A stretch of 64,000 nt of DNA from Letharia columbiana (GCF_014066305.1 NW_023501042.1:1172501-1236500), one strand, 5' to 3'; shown: positions 40,807-55,039, counted from the stretch's first letter. Notes: generated by a model from the sequence alone, not told the origin. Program-made: numbers and translations.

Positions 40807-43750
40807 TCTAAAATAAAGAATATAAACTTAAAAGAAATATTATTAAATTACTTAATATTAGAAATAATAATAATCTTACTATTATTTAAAAGTATATAAT
40901 AAAAATAATCTTAATAATTTATAAGTTATCTCTTAATTATATAATTTTAATACTTTTTTTAATTAATAGCTTTAAATATAATTTAATAGAAGTCTATTTA
41001 TCTAATAATACGTAAATAAAATATATTAAAAAAAATTGATATAAATCTTAAAAAAAGTAATATCTTATTTAATTATAAATTAACGATTATATAAATAATT
41101 TTTAATATAAATAAATTTAATCTAATACTTCTATAGTAGATCGCTTTTTTTTAAATATTATATTAATTTTATACTAAATAATAATATCTAATTATTTAAA
41201 TTTATTATTTATTTAGAAGTTTTTTAATATAATATCTTTTTAAATAATTCCTCTAAATAGATAAAAGGCTTTTATTTTATAATTTTATAATTTTATATTA
41301 TAATTAAAGCGAAGGCGAATATAATAATAATTATTATATTTTATATTATCGAGAAAGAGCTTAAATATAATAAAAATAAATTTATTAAATTTATTTAATA
41401 AAAGATAGATATCGAAGCGTAAAGTAAAATTATTTAAAAAGATAATTATAAATATATAGTCGTTATAAAAAATATTAAATAATCTCTAAAAATTAATATA
41501 AATTAAATTATTTTTTTATTTTTCGAGAATAATATAGCGTTTATAAGATTTTATTTTAAGTAAAGTATAACTTATAGATATTATTAAAAGAAGATTTAAA
41601 AAAATTTATTTTAATATATATTTTAGCTATCTTCTTAATATTCTAAGTATTTAAATAATTTATATAAATATATTATATATATAATATATTCTTATTAATT
41701 TAAGACTCTTACTTATTAGAGAGCTTTATAGATTTAATAAAAGATTTATTATAAGTAGAAATTTCTTTATTAATAACGATTAAGACTAAAGAAATATTCC
41801 TTTAAATATAAAGCGTATAAAAATAACTTTAGATATATTTAAAGAAAAACTACTATTTTCTTATAAAAAAATTATCGAAAATAAAAGAAAGCGAGTATTA
41901 TTATTTGTCCAATTATCTCTCAAAAATTAGATTAAAATTATACTTAAATATATATTAGATATTATTAAGAGTTTAAGTATACTTAATATTTTTTATTTTT
42001 TATTTAAGATTAATATTATTAAAATTAATAATTATATAACTATTATAAATAAGTTTATTAATAAAATAAAATTTCTAAAATTTAGAGAAGATTTTAAAAA
42101 TTAAGAAATTATAAATAATATATTAAATATATATATAATTACGAAATTAGAGAGATAATATTATTATTATAATAAAAAATATAATAATAGAAACTCTATT
42201 TAAGAATTTAATTTTAAAAAATTTATAGATTTTATTATTTAATATTTAAAAGTTAGTAATAAATATAATAGTAATATAAGTAATAAAATAATATGCTATT
42301 ATAGATTAAGTAATTATAATAACTACCTTAATACTAAGAGATTAATTATTTTTCTCTCTAAACTTTTTAAACTTAAATTCGATATTAATATTATCATTTT
42401 TTTAATTATCTTTTTTATTTTAATTATTATAATTATTATAGCCTCTATTTCTAAAAACTTAAGATTCTTCGCGAATACGATTATACTTTAATTATTTAAG
42501 ATACTTCTTAATTAAATAAAAGTTTTTATTATAAATAATATAGAATTTATAAATTTATATCTAGATATAAAAGTTAATAGAATTAATATTATTTTAAATA
42601 TAATATTTAATTAATATAGATATTATAGAAATAATAGTATAAATATTTATTTCGATATAGATAATTATTATATAAGTATTAAAGAACTTAATAAAGATAG
42701 TAAAACTAGAGATAATATTAAATTATTATATTTTAATATAGATTAATATAAATTTAAAAGATCTATCTTTATTATAAAAGTTATAATTCTAAATATAAAT
42801 TTTATAATATTAAATATATTAACTATCTAAGCTCTTATAAAAATAATAAATCTTTTAATTCTTATTAATAATAAAGAGAAATTTTTTAAATAGATTATTA
42901 ATTTTATATAATAGATTAATAAACTAATTAATATAGATCTATAATTTATTTTTATAGATAATAAAAATAAGAGATTTTAATTTTTAAATAATAAAGCTAA
43001 GAATACTTAATTTATAAGATTTATATTCTTTTAAATTTTTTTAAATAATTATAGCGTTAATATAGCTCTTAATAAGATCGCGTAGATTATTTTTATAACG
43101 AGTTTTTATTATTATATAGAGTTTATAATATACTTTAATTTATATTATAATATCTATATCGATAATAACCTTAAGAGTATTTTTTATAAATTACTATTTA
43201 ATTATAGTCCTTATAATAATCGCTAGATAAGAGATTAATTAAATTATATTAATTTTAATATAATATTAAAAATTTAATAAAATAAAGAAATCTTATATAT
43301 CTTACTTTTATTTATAATAATTAAAAGTATTTTTAAATATAAGAATTTAATAGAGTTAACTTAAATTAATTAAAAGTTTAATATTAATATATTTAGATAT
43401 AATACTATTTATAAAGATTTAATTTAATTTTTAGAGCTTAATAAAATAAAGCTTTAATAAAAGTTTAAATTTAAAAATAAGATTTATAATATAATAGAAT
43501 TTAATAAAATAAATAAAATAGATAATATCGATAAAACTAGCTTTACTATAAACTTAAAAAGCTCTTTATCTAAAATTAACTCTAGTAATAAATTAAAAGT
43601 AAATTAATTTAATATAATAATAGAATTAGCGTAAAAAATTAAAGTATACTCGCTATCGATATTATTCATATTTAAAAAAATTATAATTATTTAAAGTATA
43701 TAAAGAAAGTCTTATTAAATTTTAAAATTAGCTCGATATAACTTAAAGTA
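40807..43750 (-). pseudogene. H pol pseudogene, 5' part (integrase and gag)
   Basis: It resumes directly after the LINE's right duplication with TCTAAAATAAAGAATATAA and follows E4 16500-19390 without large gaps. By family order it should hold integrase and gag on the - strand. RIP prevents placing catalytic residues confidently. The stretch near 42860-43500 is better conserved between H and E4 than its surroundings. Confidence 0.65.
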
Positions 43751-44167
43751 CTATTTAAAAAGAAATCTTATATTATAATCTATAATATAATTAATAATAT
43801 CTTAAAGAGATAGACTTTAATTTATAGATATTAAGGGGAAATATAATATAAATATATAATTACTTAATAGAATATCGCCTCTCTTTATATTTAAAAGAGA
43901 GTTTAATTAAATTTTATCTTTTATATTATTATCGCGATTATCTTAATTATTCTCTATTATATTTATAATATAATATTATCTATTAATTAACTCTTCTATT
44001 AAAAAAATTAATTAAAACTAAATATAAGATTATTTATAATTTCGCTTCGCTCGCTTATTAGATTTAACTAAAACTTTTTTATAAAATTATCTTATTTTTA
44101 TAAATATAGAGAGTAATTATTTTTCGATCGCTGCGATAAAAAGTAATTTCTTTTTATATATTAATAT
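43751..44167 (-). other. H 5' leader, part interrupted by E6
   Basis: Sequence of H with no readable motif. It ends at AATAT (44163-44167), the left target duplication of E6. It continues at 53976. The equivalent sequence in E4 is replaced by poly-A. GTAATTATTTTTCGATCGCTG near 44112 retains several CpG sites. Confidence 0.6.
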
Positions 44168-44358
44168 TGTTATGGCCATGACTATACCTGCCGATATTAC
44201 GGCTTAACACGGCTTGGCATGACTTAGCGCTTAATATAGCTTGGCACTCGATATCTTAGTAGTAGCTTTCCTTAGAAATACCTTAGCAGTAGCTTTTCTT
44301 AGAAGAATTATCATGACTTTTACTATTAAAATCTTGTGTTTATGCTTGTAATATAATA
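44168..44358 (+). repeat. 5' LTR of E6
   Basis: TGTTATGGCCATGACTATACC ... TTGTAATATAATA (ancestral end CATAACA). It contains two CTTTCCTTAGAA/CTTTTCTTAGAA repeats spaced by AATACCTTAGCAGTAG. It is relatively rich in CA/TG, so weakly RIP-altered. The following bases TAATAGTAATACCAG may hold the primer site, which differs from the Copia ones; the tRNA is not identified. Confidence 0.88.
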
Positions 44359-47300
44359 ACTAATAGTAATACCAGTATTCGATTCGAAGACGATATACTC
44401 AGCTATCGTCTCGAATCGAGGTTATTTTAATAGTAAACTAATTAATTAAAAATCTTAAGGGATTTCGGAGTGTATTAGTCGCTTTCGCTTATATTTATTC
44501 TATCACTTTAAACTCCGCTATCTTTAAAATTATTTTTTATTAACTTCTAATTATAATTATATCGTATTAAGAAGCTTAAAAAGATATATATTAATTTATT
44601 AACTCTTTAATTAAGCTAACTTTAAATATATAGATAATTAGTAAGATTCTAAAACTATTATTTTAGCTATATAAATTTCTAAATACGAAGCTACCTTAAA
44701 AAAACTTAAATCTTATTAATCTTATTAATACTTATATTATTAGATATCTTATTAGAAATAATTTTAAACCCGCTTAATTATATATAGACCGTCGATATTC
44801 TAATTAACCTATATTCTAAATAAAAGACTTAAAAGATTTTTAACTCGCTTTATACTTCTTCGAGTAAGATATTAATTAAATTTAGAATTTTCTAAAATTA
44901 TTCTTATTTACGAAAGTAACCTTAGAAGTTTTATCGATATCGACTTTATTTCTAATAAAAATAAGAGAACTTATCGAAATCGAAAGAAATAATCTTCTTA
45001 ACTCTAGAAATCGTTTTAATATAAATTTTAACGACTTTATATTTATCGAATCTTTTAGAATTATAAAAAAACGTTTAATAATATAACTAGATATTATAGA
45101 ATATATAGTTAATTAAGTCGAAGAGTTAATTAAAAATTAAAAAAATTCGAAAAACTTATAGTACTTTAAAAATATCTATTAATAAGACTACGTAGCTATC
45201 TTAATGATTATTAATAGATTAATTAGAAAGAAGCTAGACTACAAGTTATCTTTTCTATATAAATCTCTAATTAATATTAATATAAGTATTATTTAAGCTA
45301 TTTATCGACTTCTATTAAAGGCTAAAAAGAAGTTCTATTAGTCTAAAATCGATTAATAGCTTCTAAATTAAGAATTAACTTAGTATATATTAGATAACTA
45401 AGAAGATTTTTAGATTTAACTTAATATAATAAGAGAAAGATTAAGAGAATTAAATGCTCTCGATCTATCTCTTAAACTTATAAATAAATTTATTAGTTAT
45501 TATCCATTATTAGCGTCAAATAATTATTCTTAAATTTAAGACTTTCTATAGCGATATCTAAAACTATTTTTATAAGTATTAACTTTCCTCGATAAAATAT
45601 ATACTTTAATACTTCGCGCTTAAAAGATAGAAACTACTAAAAATTATCGAGATCGAGAGATAAAGCGCTTAGACTTATACGATTAGGAAATCGAAGAAAA
45701 TTTAATTAAATATATATTTAAAAGATCTATAAGTTTAATAAATCCTCTAATTACTAGTCCCTTATCTTAATATTAATTAACTTCTTAAATTATTATCTTT
45801 CTATCTCACCAGAATATAAAATCGAAAGATCTAGAAATTCATTTAAATCTATTTTTAGAAATTCGTCGAAATTTAGAGCTCTAAAAATTTATTTAAGAAT
45901 TTTATCGGTAATTAAAGGAGCCTAATTATCTTATAATTAAGAATAAGTTAGTTTACTTACGAATAAGAGTTACTTAATAAAATACGAAGCTTTATTAAAG
46001 TTATAATCTCAACTCTAGATTTAAATTTATTTTTAGAGAAAATCGTTACTTAAAATTAGTTTTAGATCGTTATTAGGATTAAAATAATCATCTATTTTAG
46101 AAATATAATTATCTATATACTCGAAATAATCGCCTCTCTTAAGAATATAAAAATTCTTAAAATAATTTTTAATTATATAAATATTCTAACTACTAAAAAT
46201 CTTCAAATTAATAAAAAACTTCGAAGCTTCGCTTAGAGAACGTTATAATATTTAATTTTTAAAAATACTTCGCGGTTTTCTTTATTTATCGTTTTCGATA
46301 TATCGCGAAGCTAAAAGATAACGCTTTTATTCTTCGAGTACTCTTAATATATCTAAAAGGAGATATCTTAAAATAATATAATAATCTCTCTATAAGAGTT
46401 TGTTAGAAGATAAATCACAGTCTGATAGTATAAGAAGATAAATTTCTCCGAGAGTATCGATTAAATCGTTTCAAATCTCTGAAGAAAACGAAAAAGATAA
46501 AATTTTAATTCGATGATTTTCTTATTACGCTAAGTTAATATTTAATAAAAAAAATTAATTATCTATATAATATCGAGGTTATTAATAAAGATATAATTAT
46601 TAGATATCTCTAATAAGAGTTAGATATAAACTTAATTCTCGCTATATCTATATATAAAAAGAGAAATATAATTAAGAATTTTAATAGATAAGTTTATAAT
46701 AATAAGATAGCGATAAAACGTATTTATAAGATAAATAAGCTTTATTAAAAAGCTAATTTATTAATAGCCTTAATATTAATTAGAATTTAACAACTTTTTA
46801 GAAATCTAATAATAAAAAAATTAATTTAAATTACGAAGTTTAAATCTAAGATTAAATTAGATATTAAATCTAAGTAATTACTAAAGATATTTAAAATTAA
46901 AAAAAATAAACGTTAATCTAAAAAATTATCTCTTTATTTTTATAGATATTATAGCGGAGATTATTAGAATAGTAATTATTAAAAAAGTAGTTAAAAGATT
47001 ATAAAGATTAATTTAAAAGAAATAAATATTAATAAAGATAATAATAATAAGAAAGATTATAATAAGAGAGAAGAGAAAGATCTCGATATATATAATCTCG
47101 AGATTTATATAGCTTTAAAAACTCTAATAAAAGAGAAAAGCTAGAGAGAATTCTTCTAGAGCTTTTAACTAGTAATTAAAATTTGACTAAAAAAAACTTC
47201 ACTATTATATTAACTATAAGAATATCTTTAAACGCTATATTAAATTCTCGATATTATTTATAAATATCTTTTAGAAATATTAATAATTTAGATTTTATAT

Positions 47301-47480
47301 TAATATTAATTATAAATATAAGATTAGAAAATAAGAAGAAATATAATATAATATTTAAGGAGTTTTCTAATGCTATAGATAGTTATTATAATAAAAATAG
47401 ATAAATATATAATTTTTATATAAACTCTAGCTCTAGAATATCACTAATATCTAATTAATATTATTTAAGATTTTTTAATT
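44359..47480 (+). pseudogene. E6 leader and gag pseudogene
   Basis: The leader up to about 44420 is well preserved (CTATCGTCTCGAATCGAGG). The gag coding region follows, eroded. Near 46940-46985 a run of TAT codons around AGCGGAGAT suggests a former CCHC zinc knuckle near the gag C-terminus, but the spacing is not perfect. No start codon can be chosen. Confidence 0.5.
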
Positions 47481-50400
47481 AGAATAAAGTTTATCTTATA
47501 TCTAATAAGAGAAGACTTCGCTACAAAGAAATAAAAGCTAATATATTACTATCGCGAAATTATATATATTTCTCTATTAATATATATATAATAATCGAAA
47601 AAGAAGTAATAGTCTTAGAAGAATTTCATATTATATTTAATTTATTTTACGATATAATTATCGATACTAATATTCTAAAATTAAATAAAATAAATATTTA
47701 ATAGAGAGAACTCGATTTTATTATTATTAAAGATAAAGGCGAGGTTTCTATTCGAGTAACTCGAAAAATTTTAAAAATTAAGATTAAGATCTTAAAGTTA
47801 TTATTTATATCTATATTATTAATAAAAGTAAAAGTTCTATAAATATCGAAGCGTAGAAAGATTAATATCTACGCGATATCGATTACGGTTTTTTAGTTAG
47901 ATATAAATTAAAATATTTCTATTAAGCATTAACCTCTAGTATTAAGATATTCTTATTTATTTAAATTTATTTCTATTATTAACTCTTAGTTTAAAATTTT
48001 TATATTAGATATTTAAGTCGTAATTAATAATAACTTCTAAGCTATTTCTATAGTCAACTTTAGAGAATAGTTTATTAAGATTTATAAGGGCTAGCTATTA
48101 AGAAGATTATCTATTCTTTAAAACTCGATTAAATTTATAAAAATAGATTTTTATTTCGCTAACATCTTTACAAAAAAGTTTAAAGAAAAATTAAATATAT
48201 TATATATTATAGATTTTTCGAAGAAAGTTGCGGTATTATAAGTAGATATTTTCGAATACTAAAGACTAGAATATAAGAAATAAATCGAAAAGATTCTTAA
48301 AAGATATTAAATACTATTTCGGTCTAGTCTAAGACGTTTTAATAATAAAATTAAAATACTAATATCTTTTAAAGATAAGATTAATTTTATTAAATTTAAA
48401 TAAAATCCTTATAATCTATCTTAGCGGAATCGTTAAGCTATAGATTCTATTTTAAACTCGCTAATAAAATAAGGCTATATCGAGAAGATATCTTTAAAAA
48501 TTCCTTTAACTACCTTCTTATTAACTTTTATAATATAGAAAAATAATAAATCTCGAGTTATCGTTAATTTGAGAAAGATAAATACTAAATTATATTTCGA
48601 CGTCTATTTACTTCTTAAGTAGAATATTATACTAGAAGCTTTAAGTAAATTAATAATTTTCTTATTCATTAATCTAATTAAAGGGTTCTTCTAATAATCT
48701 ATTAAATCGTTAGATTAATAAAAAATTACTTTTATTAGTCTTTATCGAGGATAAGAATAATTAAAGATCTCTACTATAAGTCTTATAAATATCTTAAATT
48801 TTTTTTAATATCGAATAAAATAATTTTTCGCTCTATATCTTTAATAATTTATTCTAATCTATATTAACGATATAATTATTTTTTCGATATCTCTTAATAA
48901 TTATATTAAATATCTTAATTAGATATTAGATTTACTAGAAAAAAGCGAGGTAACTCTCTTACTCTTTAAGTATTATTTTACTTATTTAAATATTATCGCG
49001 CTTAGATATTATATTTCTAGACTTAGTTTTAATATTATAGAAGAAAAGATTAAAGTAATTCGAAAAATAATCTTTTCGAGAAATCTTAGATAGTTAAAAA
49101 TTAAATTAGATTTCTTTAACTATTATTATAAATTTATAGAATATTATATAGCTATCGCTAGGCCTTTAATTAAATTTAAAATTAAAGATTTTAAAAAAAG
49201 CTCTAATAAGAGTAGATCTCGATAAAATTATATAAAAAAGAAACGACTCTTAATTAATATTAATCTAGGCCTTATAAAGATAGCTAAAACTTTTAAACTA
49301 AACGAGTTTATCATCAAAGTATTAAGTTTATAAATTAATTTAGAATATTATAAAACTTAGAAGATTTTAAAAAATAAATTATATAATATATTAACCCTCG
49401 CCTTCTTAAACTTTAATTATTTATTTATATTATATATTAACGATAGTAAAAAGAAAGGCTATAGAATAATATTATATTAAATCAATATTAATAAAATTAA
49501 ATAATTAATCTTATTTTTATTATACGATTTTAGCGACGCTAAAACTCGATATTAGACTATAAAGTTAAAGGCTAACACCTTAATTTAGGCTTTAACTAAG
49601 TTTTTCTAATTTTTTAATAATAAAGATTTCACGGTAATTACTAATTATATCGCCTTAAAATCTATTTTTTAAAATAAGACTAATAGCCGTCGATCTACCC
49701 GTTTAAATAAATAAGCTTTATATTTATTAACTTTTTAATCTAGAATAAAAATTATATATAAGATCGAAAAAATTTACGATAACGTCGATAGATTATTTTA
49801 GCTTCTTATTAAAGATTTAGTTATAAGAAAAGAATCGATAAAGGATTTAGATATAACTAGCGTTTTTTCTATAATAATATTATAAGCCGAAAAGGAATTT
49901 CTTAATAAAATTTCTACGGCTTTACTTAATAATCTATATTTCGATTATATATATAAATAAATTCAGAAGTAGATAAAGGATATCGAAGATTTAGAATCCG
50001 GCTCGCAAATCGTCTATTAGTTCTATCATCTCGATATTAACTTAAAATTACTTTATATACTAGATAAAGAATTAAATTACTTATATATTCTCGAAAAATT
50101 AATCTATAAAATCTTAAAGTATAGTTATAACTATTATATTTATAAGAATATATATTAAATATATAATTAATTTTATAGCTCGATATACTTTTCGAAGATA
50201 TAGAAGATAATCTAGAAGTATATCGATAGTTACCTAATATATTAATTATTAAAATTCTCTTAATAATTATTATATAAATAATTTTAGCTAATAAGAAATT
50301 TCTAATAATTATTAAAAGAACTATCTATAGACTTTATAATTAAATTATCTTTAATCTTTAATAAATATAATTATATCTTAATAGTTATTAATAAATTCTT

Positions 50401-51340
50401 TAAATTTATTTAATTAATATCGAGGAATAAGAAAGATATAATAGAGGTTTAGGCAATAAGATATTTCGACTAGATCTATAGATTTTAGAGGATTCTCTAT
50501 AAATTAATCTTCGATTAAGATCTTAAATTTATTAGTATATTCTAGAGAACGCTATTTTTAAAATATAAGATAATACTAGAAATAATAATAGTTTATTACT
50601 CTTTAGCGAATAGGTAGATAAAATATATAAATTAAACGATAGAGATGATTTTATAATATCTACTTATCGACAAATATAAGAAAAATTAGAATACCTTATT
50701 AACGAAAGTTAAGTACTCTCTAAACACCGCAGAGAACGCCTTAACTTCTATTACCCCTTTCGAAGTACTTTATAAAATTAAATTTAAAGATTTTCTAATA
50801 AGTATAATCTTAGATAAAGACTCGACGCTTATAAACTTTATTAAGATTTAAAAGATAATTTATAATAATATTTCTAATATAATTAAGCTAGTATAAGCTA
50901 AGATAACTATTAAATATAACGCTAAATATAAAATCTCTAATTTAATTAGAAGTATATATCTTAAATTAACTAAAATTAGAGATATAGACTATTATATTCT
51001 TAAAAATTCCTCGTTATCTATTAAGAAAGTTAGTTTATATAAAATTCTTAAAAAGATTAATACTTTAATTTATAAGCTAGAACTTTCTCTTAATATATTT
51101 AGAGTTTATTTAATTATTTTAATTATTTATCTTAAGTAAACTAAGTTAAATTCTTTTAATAAAGAGATATTTTTATTTATATCTATAGTTATTAAGGGAT
51201 AAAAGAAGTATATAATAGAGAAGATCGTATATTAAAAGAAATAAGGGAAGAAGAATAGATATCGTATACGCTGAAAAGAATACTTCGAAACTACTTAAAA
51301 ACTTACTAGTATACTTCAAAAGGATATATCGAAAATAATT
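47481..51340 (+). pseudogene. E6 pol pseudogene: RT, integrase and chromodomain
   Basis: The RT active site is at 48860-48871 as YIND followed by IIIFS (family YxDDIIIFS). The integrase core begins with ELSIDFI (catalytic Asp at 50330-50332). LIFD-stop-D near 50505-50520 stands for ISDRD. An ITPFEVLY block near 50750 is the conserved tail of Gypsy integrases. Near 51000-51120 is the integrase C-terminal module with VSLYKILKK and YKLELSL. At 51209-51320 YIIEKIV, RYRIR-stop-KEY and TT-stop-K match the three aromatic/Trp strands of a chromodomain. In chromoviruses this module binds methylated H3K9 and steers insertion into heterochromatin. Confidence 0.85.
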
Positions 51341-53779
51341 AAGAAATTCGAGAAGTTAAGAATATAGAAATAAGGTTATAAATTCTCGCTTTCTTTTTTA
51401 TACTTACGAAGTAAAAATAGATTAAAATAAATTCGAACTTTTTTATTATTATACTTCTATCTTTATTTATATAAATATATTTATATCTTATCTTAATTTA
51501 ATAATATTCTACTCTAGCTATATTTTATATCTATTAATATATAAATATTACTTATATTAATATTATTATAAAAATAACGATATTTTCGCGTTTTTTCGCT
51601 AATATAATTTATTAAAAGCTCGAGTATAGATATAAAGATATTTCGAATAAGGAGATTAACTCTTATCTAGTCAATTAATCGCGAATTAAAATAGATAATA
51701 ATTATATCTAGCGTTTTCTAAGTATAAACTATTATTATCTAAAACTTACCTAGAAAGAAATCTAAAAATATCTTTTTAACATTTTTATACTCTTAAAAGT
51801 CTAAAGAAATATTATAATTCGTATTTCTAATATAAACGATTTTAGAGGCTATTTAACACCGATTTTATAATATAATAATATTATATTTCTTTATTATCTC
51901 GCTAGATCTAATTTTAAAAATCTTTTTAAGCTTTATAATATAATTCTTATAATTTCGAATAATTAATATCTCTATTTTTTAATCTAAAATACCTTATAAT
52001 TATTAACTCGAGAAGTACTTTATTATATTACGAATAAAGCTTCTTAGCCAATTATTAATAATATTATTAAACTCTTAAATCTTAGCGAAAATCTTTATTA
52101 GATAAAAAAAGACGTTAGTTATTATTCTTTTATCTTCTTATTTATTTATACTTTTAACTATAATAATTACTCTCTATTTAATACTTTTTAATTAATTTAA
52201 GCTAAGACCCGCGCGAAGACGTTAAAGTAACTAAAAACCTTAAAAGCTTTTTATATTTATTATTTGCGGAATCGCTAGAGAGATATTAAACTATAGAATA
52301 AAGGTAAAGACTTTTTATTCTTCAATCTTAATAATTATTTATAAATTTATTATAAAGTATTATTAGCTATAGTCTTTAGAATAGACTAGATCTTAAATTA
52401 CTTTAGAGAAGTTATTAACATTACTTCGAAAACCGCTTTTAACTATATTAATCTTTAAAATTTTTAAAAAATTATTTTTAAGAATATAAATAAAGTTTTC
52501 TAATATATCTATAATAGCTTAAAGAAGTTATTAGATATAGACTAAAGTTAAGATTAGAGTAACTTTCTATAATATTTCTTACTAATTTTAAATTTAATTA
52601 TATTAATATTTTAAACGCTAAAAAACCTAGATTATATATTAAATATAATCTTTATTATTTTAAAAAAATTTAGAATTCTAGCCGCCGATATAAAAAAAGG
52701 AAATATCTTTATTACTTATTAAGATTTAGATAGATTAATAAATTATTAGATTTTTAGTAACTTAAATAATGGAGAAAAGTTTAAGAATACGGTATTATAG
52801 CTTTAAATTAGCTATATTAAAAAATCGAAATAGTCTATTATTAATAGATTTTCTATTTATATTATTATCGATATCACTAATAACATTACTAAGAAGGAAT
52901 TTCTTCTCTATTATAGAACTTTTATAATCTTACTTAATTTTTAAAAGTTTTATATAATAAGATTATATATCGAAAATAGATTTGAGTTTTAAAAACTTAA
53001 CTTTAACTCGAAAGAATAATTAATCTAGAACTTTATATCTTATAGCGTATTAATTATATAAAAAAATAAGAATAGCGTTAGACGCTTTATTATATAAAAT
53101 ATATATTAACTATATAAAGATCTTAAAGAGCGTATAAAGCTTATATATAAGCTCTCTATTATTACTTAGAAGAATATAAAAGATAGAATATATTCTAATA
53201 AATTAGTAAAAGATATTAAAGGAAAAACGATATAATATTATTATCTAAAAGATATCTATTTAAATAACTATAAAATCTCAGGAGATTAAAATATTCTAAG
53301 AAACCTTTTATCAAATAAATAATAGAGACTATAGCCTCTCTTAACTTCACGTCTTAGTCAAATATCAACTCCGATATTAAGCTCTCTCAGATAAGCTCCA
53401 CCGGAAACTCCGCCGACTGATATCTTATTTCCAGCCAGGACAACGCGATCGCGATCCTGGCGAATAAATTCTCGGCATTGAAGGTAGCGACGACTATAGT
53501 AGATAGGAAGCAGATCGAACAAGACATTAACGTCGTTCTATAAAAAAGCGACAACGCTATAAAGACTCTCGCGGCGGAGTTCTCGAATATAAAATCTCTG
53601 ATCGCTTAATACGAGGATTAGAACTTTAAGATCTCCCCAGCGCTCGACAAATAAATAAGCCTAAAAGACTATATTCAAATCGATAAAATTTCTAACACTA
53701 TTATTAATCACCTACCTTAAACTTATTCTTTTTATTTACTTTAGCACTTAAGACGAGCTTTCTCTCGAGAGAGGAAAGA
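51341..53779 (+). pseudogene. E6 extra 3' region with coiled-coil ORF remnant
   Basis: About 2.4 kb after the chromodomain, where most chromoviruses reach the LTR. The first 2 kb is RIP-eroded with no identifiable family. The last part, about 53352-53720, is weakly mutated and reads on + as a helical, coiled-coil-like sequence (codons in phase with CAG at 53436; segments such as AIAILANKFSALKVATTIVD). It is interrupted only by TAA/TAG/TGA positions expected from Gln, Trp or Arg codons under RIP, and ends at TAA 53718-53720. It may be a third ORF (accessory or envelope-like position) or captured host sequence; function unknown. Confidence 0.5.
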
Positions 53780-53970
53780 TATTATAGCTATAACTATATC
53801 TGCCGATATTATAGCTTAACACGACTTGATATAACTTAGTACTTGATATAGCTTGATACTCGATATCTTAGCAATAGCTTTCCTTAGAAATACCTTAGCA
53901 GTAGCTTTCCTTAGAAGAACCATCATGACTTTTACCACTAAAATCTTATACTTGTGCTTGTGACATAACA
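53780..53970 (+). repeat. 3' LTR of E6
   Basis: TATTATAGCTATAACTATATC ... TGTGACATAACA, 191 bp. It is collinear with the 5' LTR and differs mostly by transitions. The two halves are mutated unequally: its right half keeps CA/TG (CCATCATGACTTTTACCAC) where the 5' LTR is mutated, and its left half is the reverse. Confidence 0.9.
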
Positions 53971-53975
53971 AATAT

Positions 53976-54640
53976 ACTTAGCACGCGAGATATAAATTAT
54001 TTTTCTTTTTAATATTACGTCGTTATCTTAGACTAGATTTTAATCTCTATTATAGAAATTATATAATAAGATATTAGAGTTTAATTACTTATTATTAATT
54101 TTCAATATAGTAAAGTATAAAAATAAGAATATATTATCTCTTATCTTTAGCGTATTCTATTTAATATAGGAAAACTAGTAATATTTTAGCGATTATAATA
54201 ATTATATAACGAAAAGATATAAGTATATAATACTCTATTATAATATATAATAACTTCGATATTATATAATTAAATATAATATATTTTAACTTATTTAAAA
54301 TTATCTTATATTAGAGATAATATAAAAGTCTATACGCTAAATTATTAGTATAATATATTAATATATTAATAATTTCGATATAGCCTCTCTTACTCGTAAC
54401 TCTTATTCTTTTTATTAAAAGCGTATTTAATATATATTATCTAATTAGAATAATTATCTTAAAGTAAAAAATATCTATATTACGAAGATTAATAAAAGAG
54501 ATTCTTCGCGATTTATAATTACTATTATTTAATAAATATTAATATAATAAATATATTAAAAGTAGCTATAATCACGATAGATAATAGATAAATTATAAAA
54601 TAATTAAAATAATTATCGAGTAGAGTTTAGACTTATAATC
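53976..54640 (-). other. H 5' leader and primer-binding site
   Basis: H resumes after the AATAT duplication with ACTTAGCACGCGAG and continues to GTAGAGTTTAGACTTATAATC at 54620-54640, the reverse complement of the tRNA-like primer site next to the 5' LTR. 54310-54640 is nearly identical to 30620-30948 of E4. No coding signal is seen. Confidence 0.7.
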
Positions 54641-54709
54641 TATTAAAATATAAGATAGAATACTTAGTTATATTAATTAAAGAGTTCTATAAAAGAAAAG
54701 AGTAACTAG
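54641..54709 (-). repeat. 5' LTR of H, left part
   Basis: TATTAAAATATAAGATAG ... AAGAGTAACTAG. The TRIM entered here, duplicating ACTAG (54705-54709 and 55772-55776). The other half is 55777-55845. Joined, they give 138 bp, consistent with the 142-bp left LTR of H. Confidence 0.85.
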
Positions 54710-54887
54710 TATTAAAAGTAGAATATTAGATATGTTAGAATAATTGTAACTAAAAGACTAATTATTAATTTATAGAATATACGAATATTTATATATATAA
54801 AATAGATAGCTAATAGTAACTGATAATTACTAGCCTTAATAATACGCGATATATTATACGATAGTCGAAGAGGCTAATATTATAATA
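54710..54887 (-). repeat. 3' LTR of TRIM
   Basis: TATTAAAAGTAGAATATT ... GAGGCTAATATTATAATA, 178 bp. The ends derive from TGTTA...TAACA inverted ends through C-to-T and G-to-A changes. It is more mutated than the other LTR. Confidence 0.88.
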
Positions 54888-55039
54888 CTCCCCGATAGCC
54901 TTAAAAGCTAGATTCTCTAAACCCTAGTATATTATATCTTATATATATCAGTTTTCAAATTCACGCTTTATATTCGAGATTAATTATTTATCTAACCTCG
55001 TTAAACCTATAAAAAACCTCGATAAGAAAAATAGAAAGA

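Larger units (their letters stand above)
44168..53970 (+). mobile_element. E6: Gypsy chromovirus, complete with LTRs, 9803 bp
   Basis: Identical-length LTRs (191 bp) at 44168-44358 and 53780-53970, target duplication AATAT at 44163-44167 and 53971-53975, polypurine tract AGAGAGGAAAGA at 53768-53779. On + the order gag, RT, integrase, chromodomain is that of Gypsy chromoviruses. At 9.8 kb it is long for the group because about 2.4 kb lies between the chromodomain and the 3' LTR. RIP is heavy in the coding part and weak near both LTRs. Confidence 0.9.

Noticed and set aside
54620..54640. tRNA-like sequence considered as a tRNA gene fragment
   Set aside because: Only the anticodon-arm half is present, exactly abutting an LTR, as at four other junctions; it is a primer-binding site.
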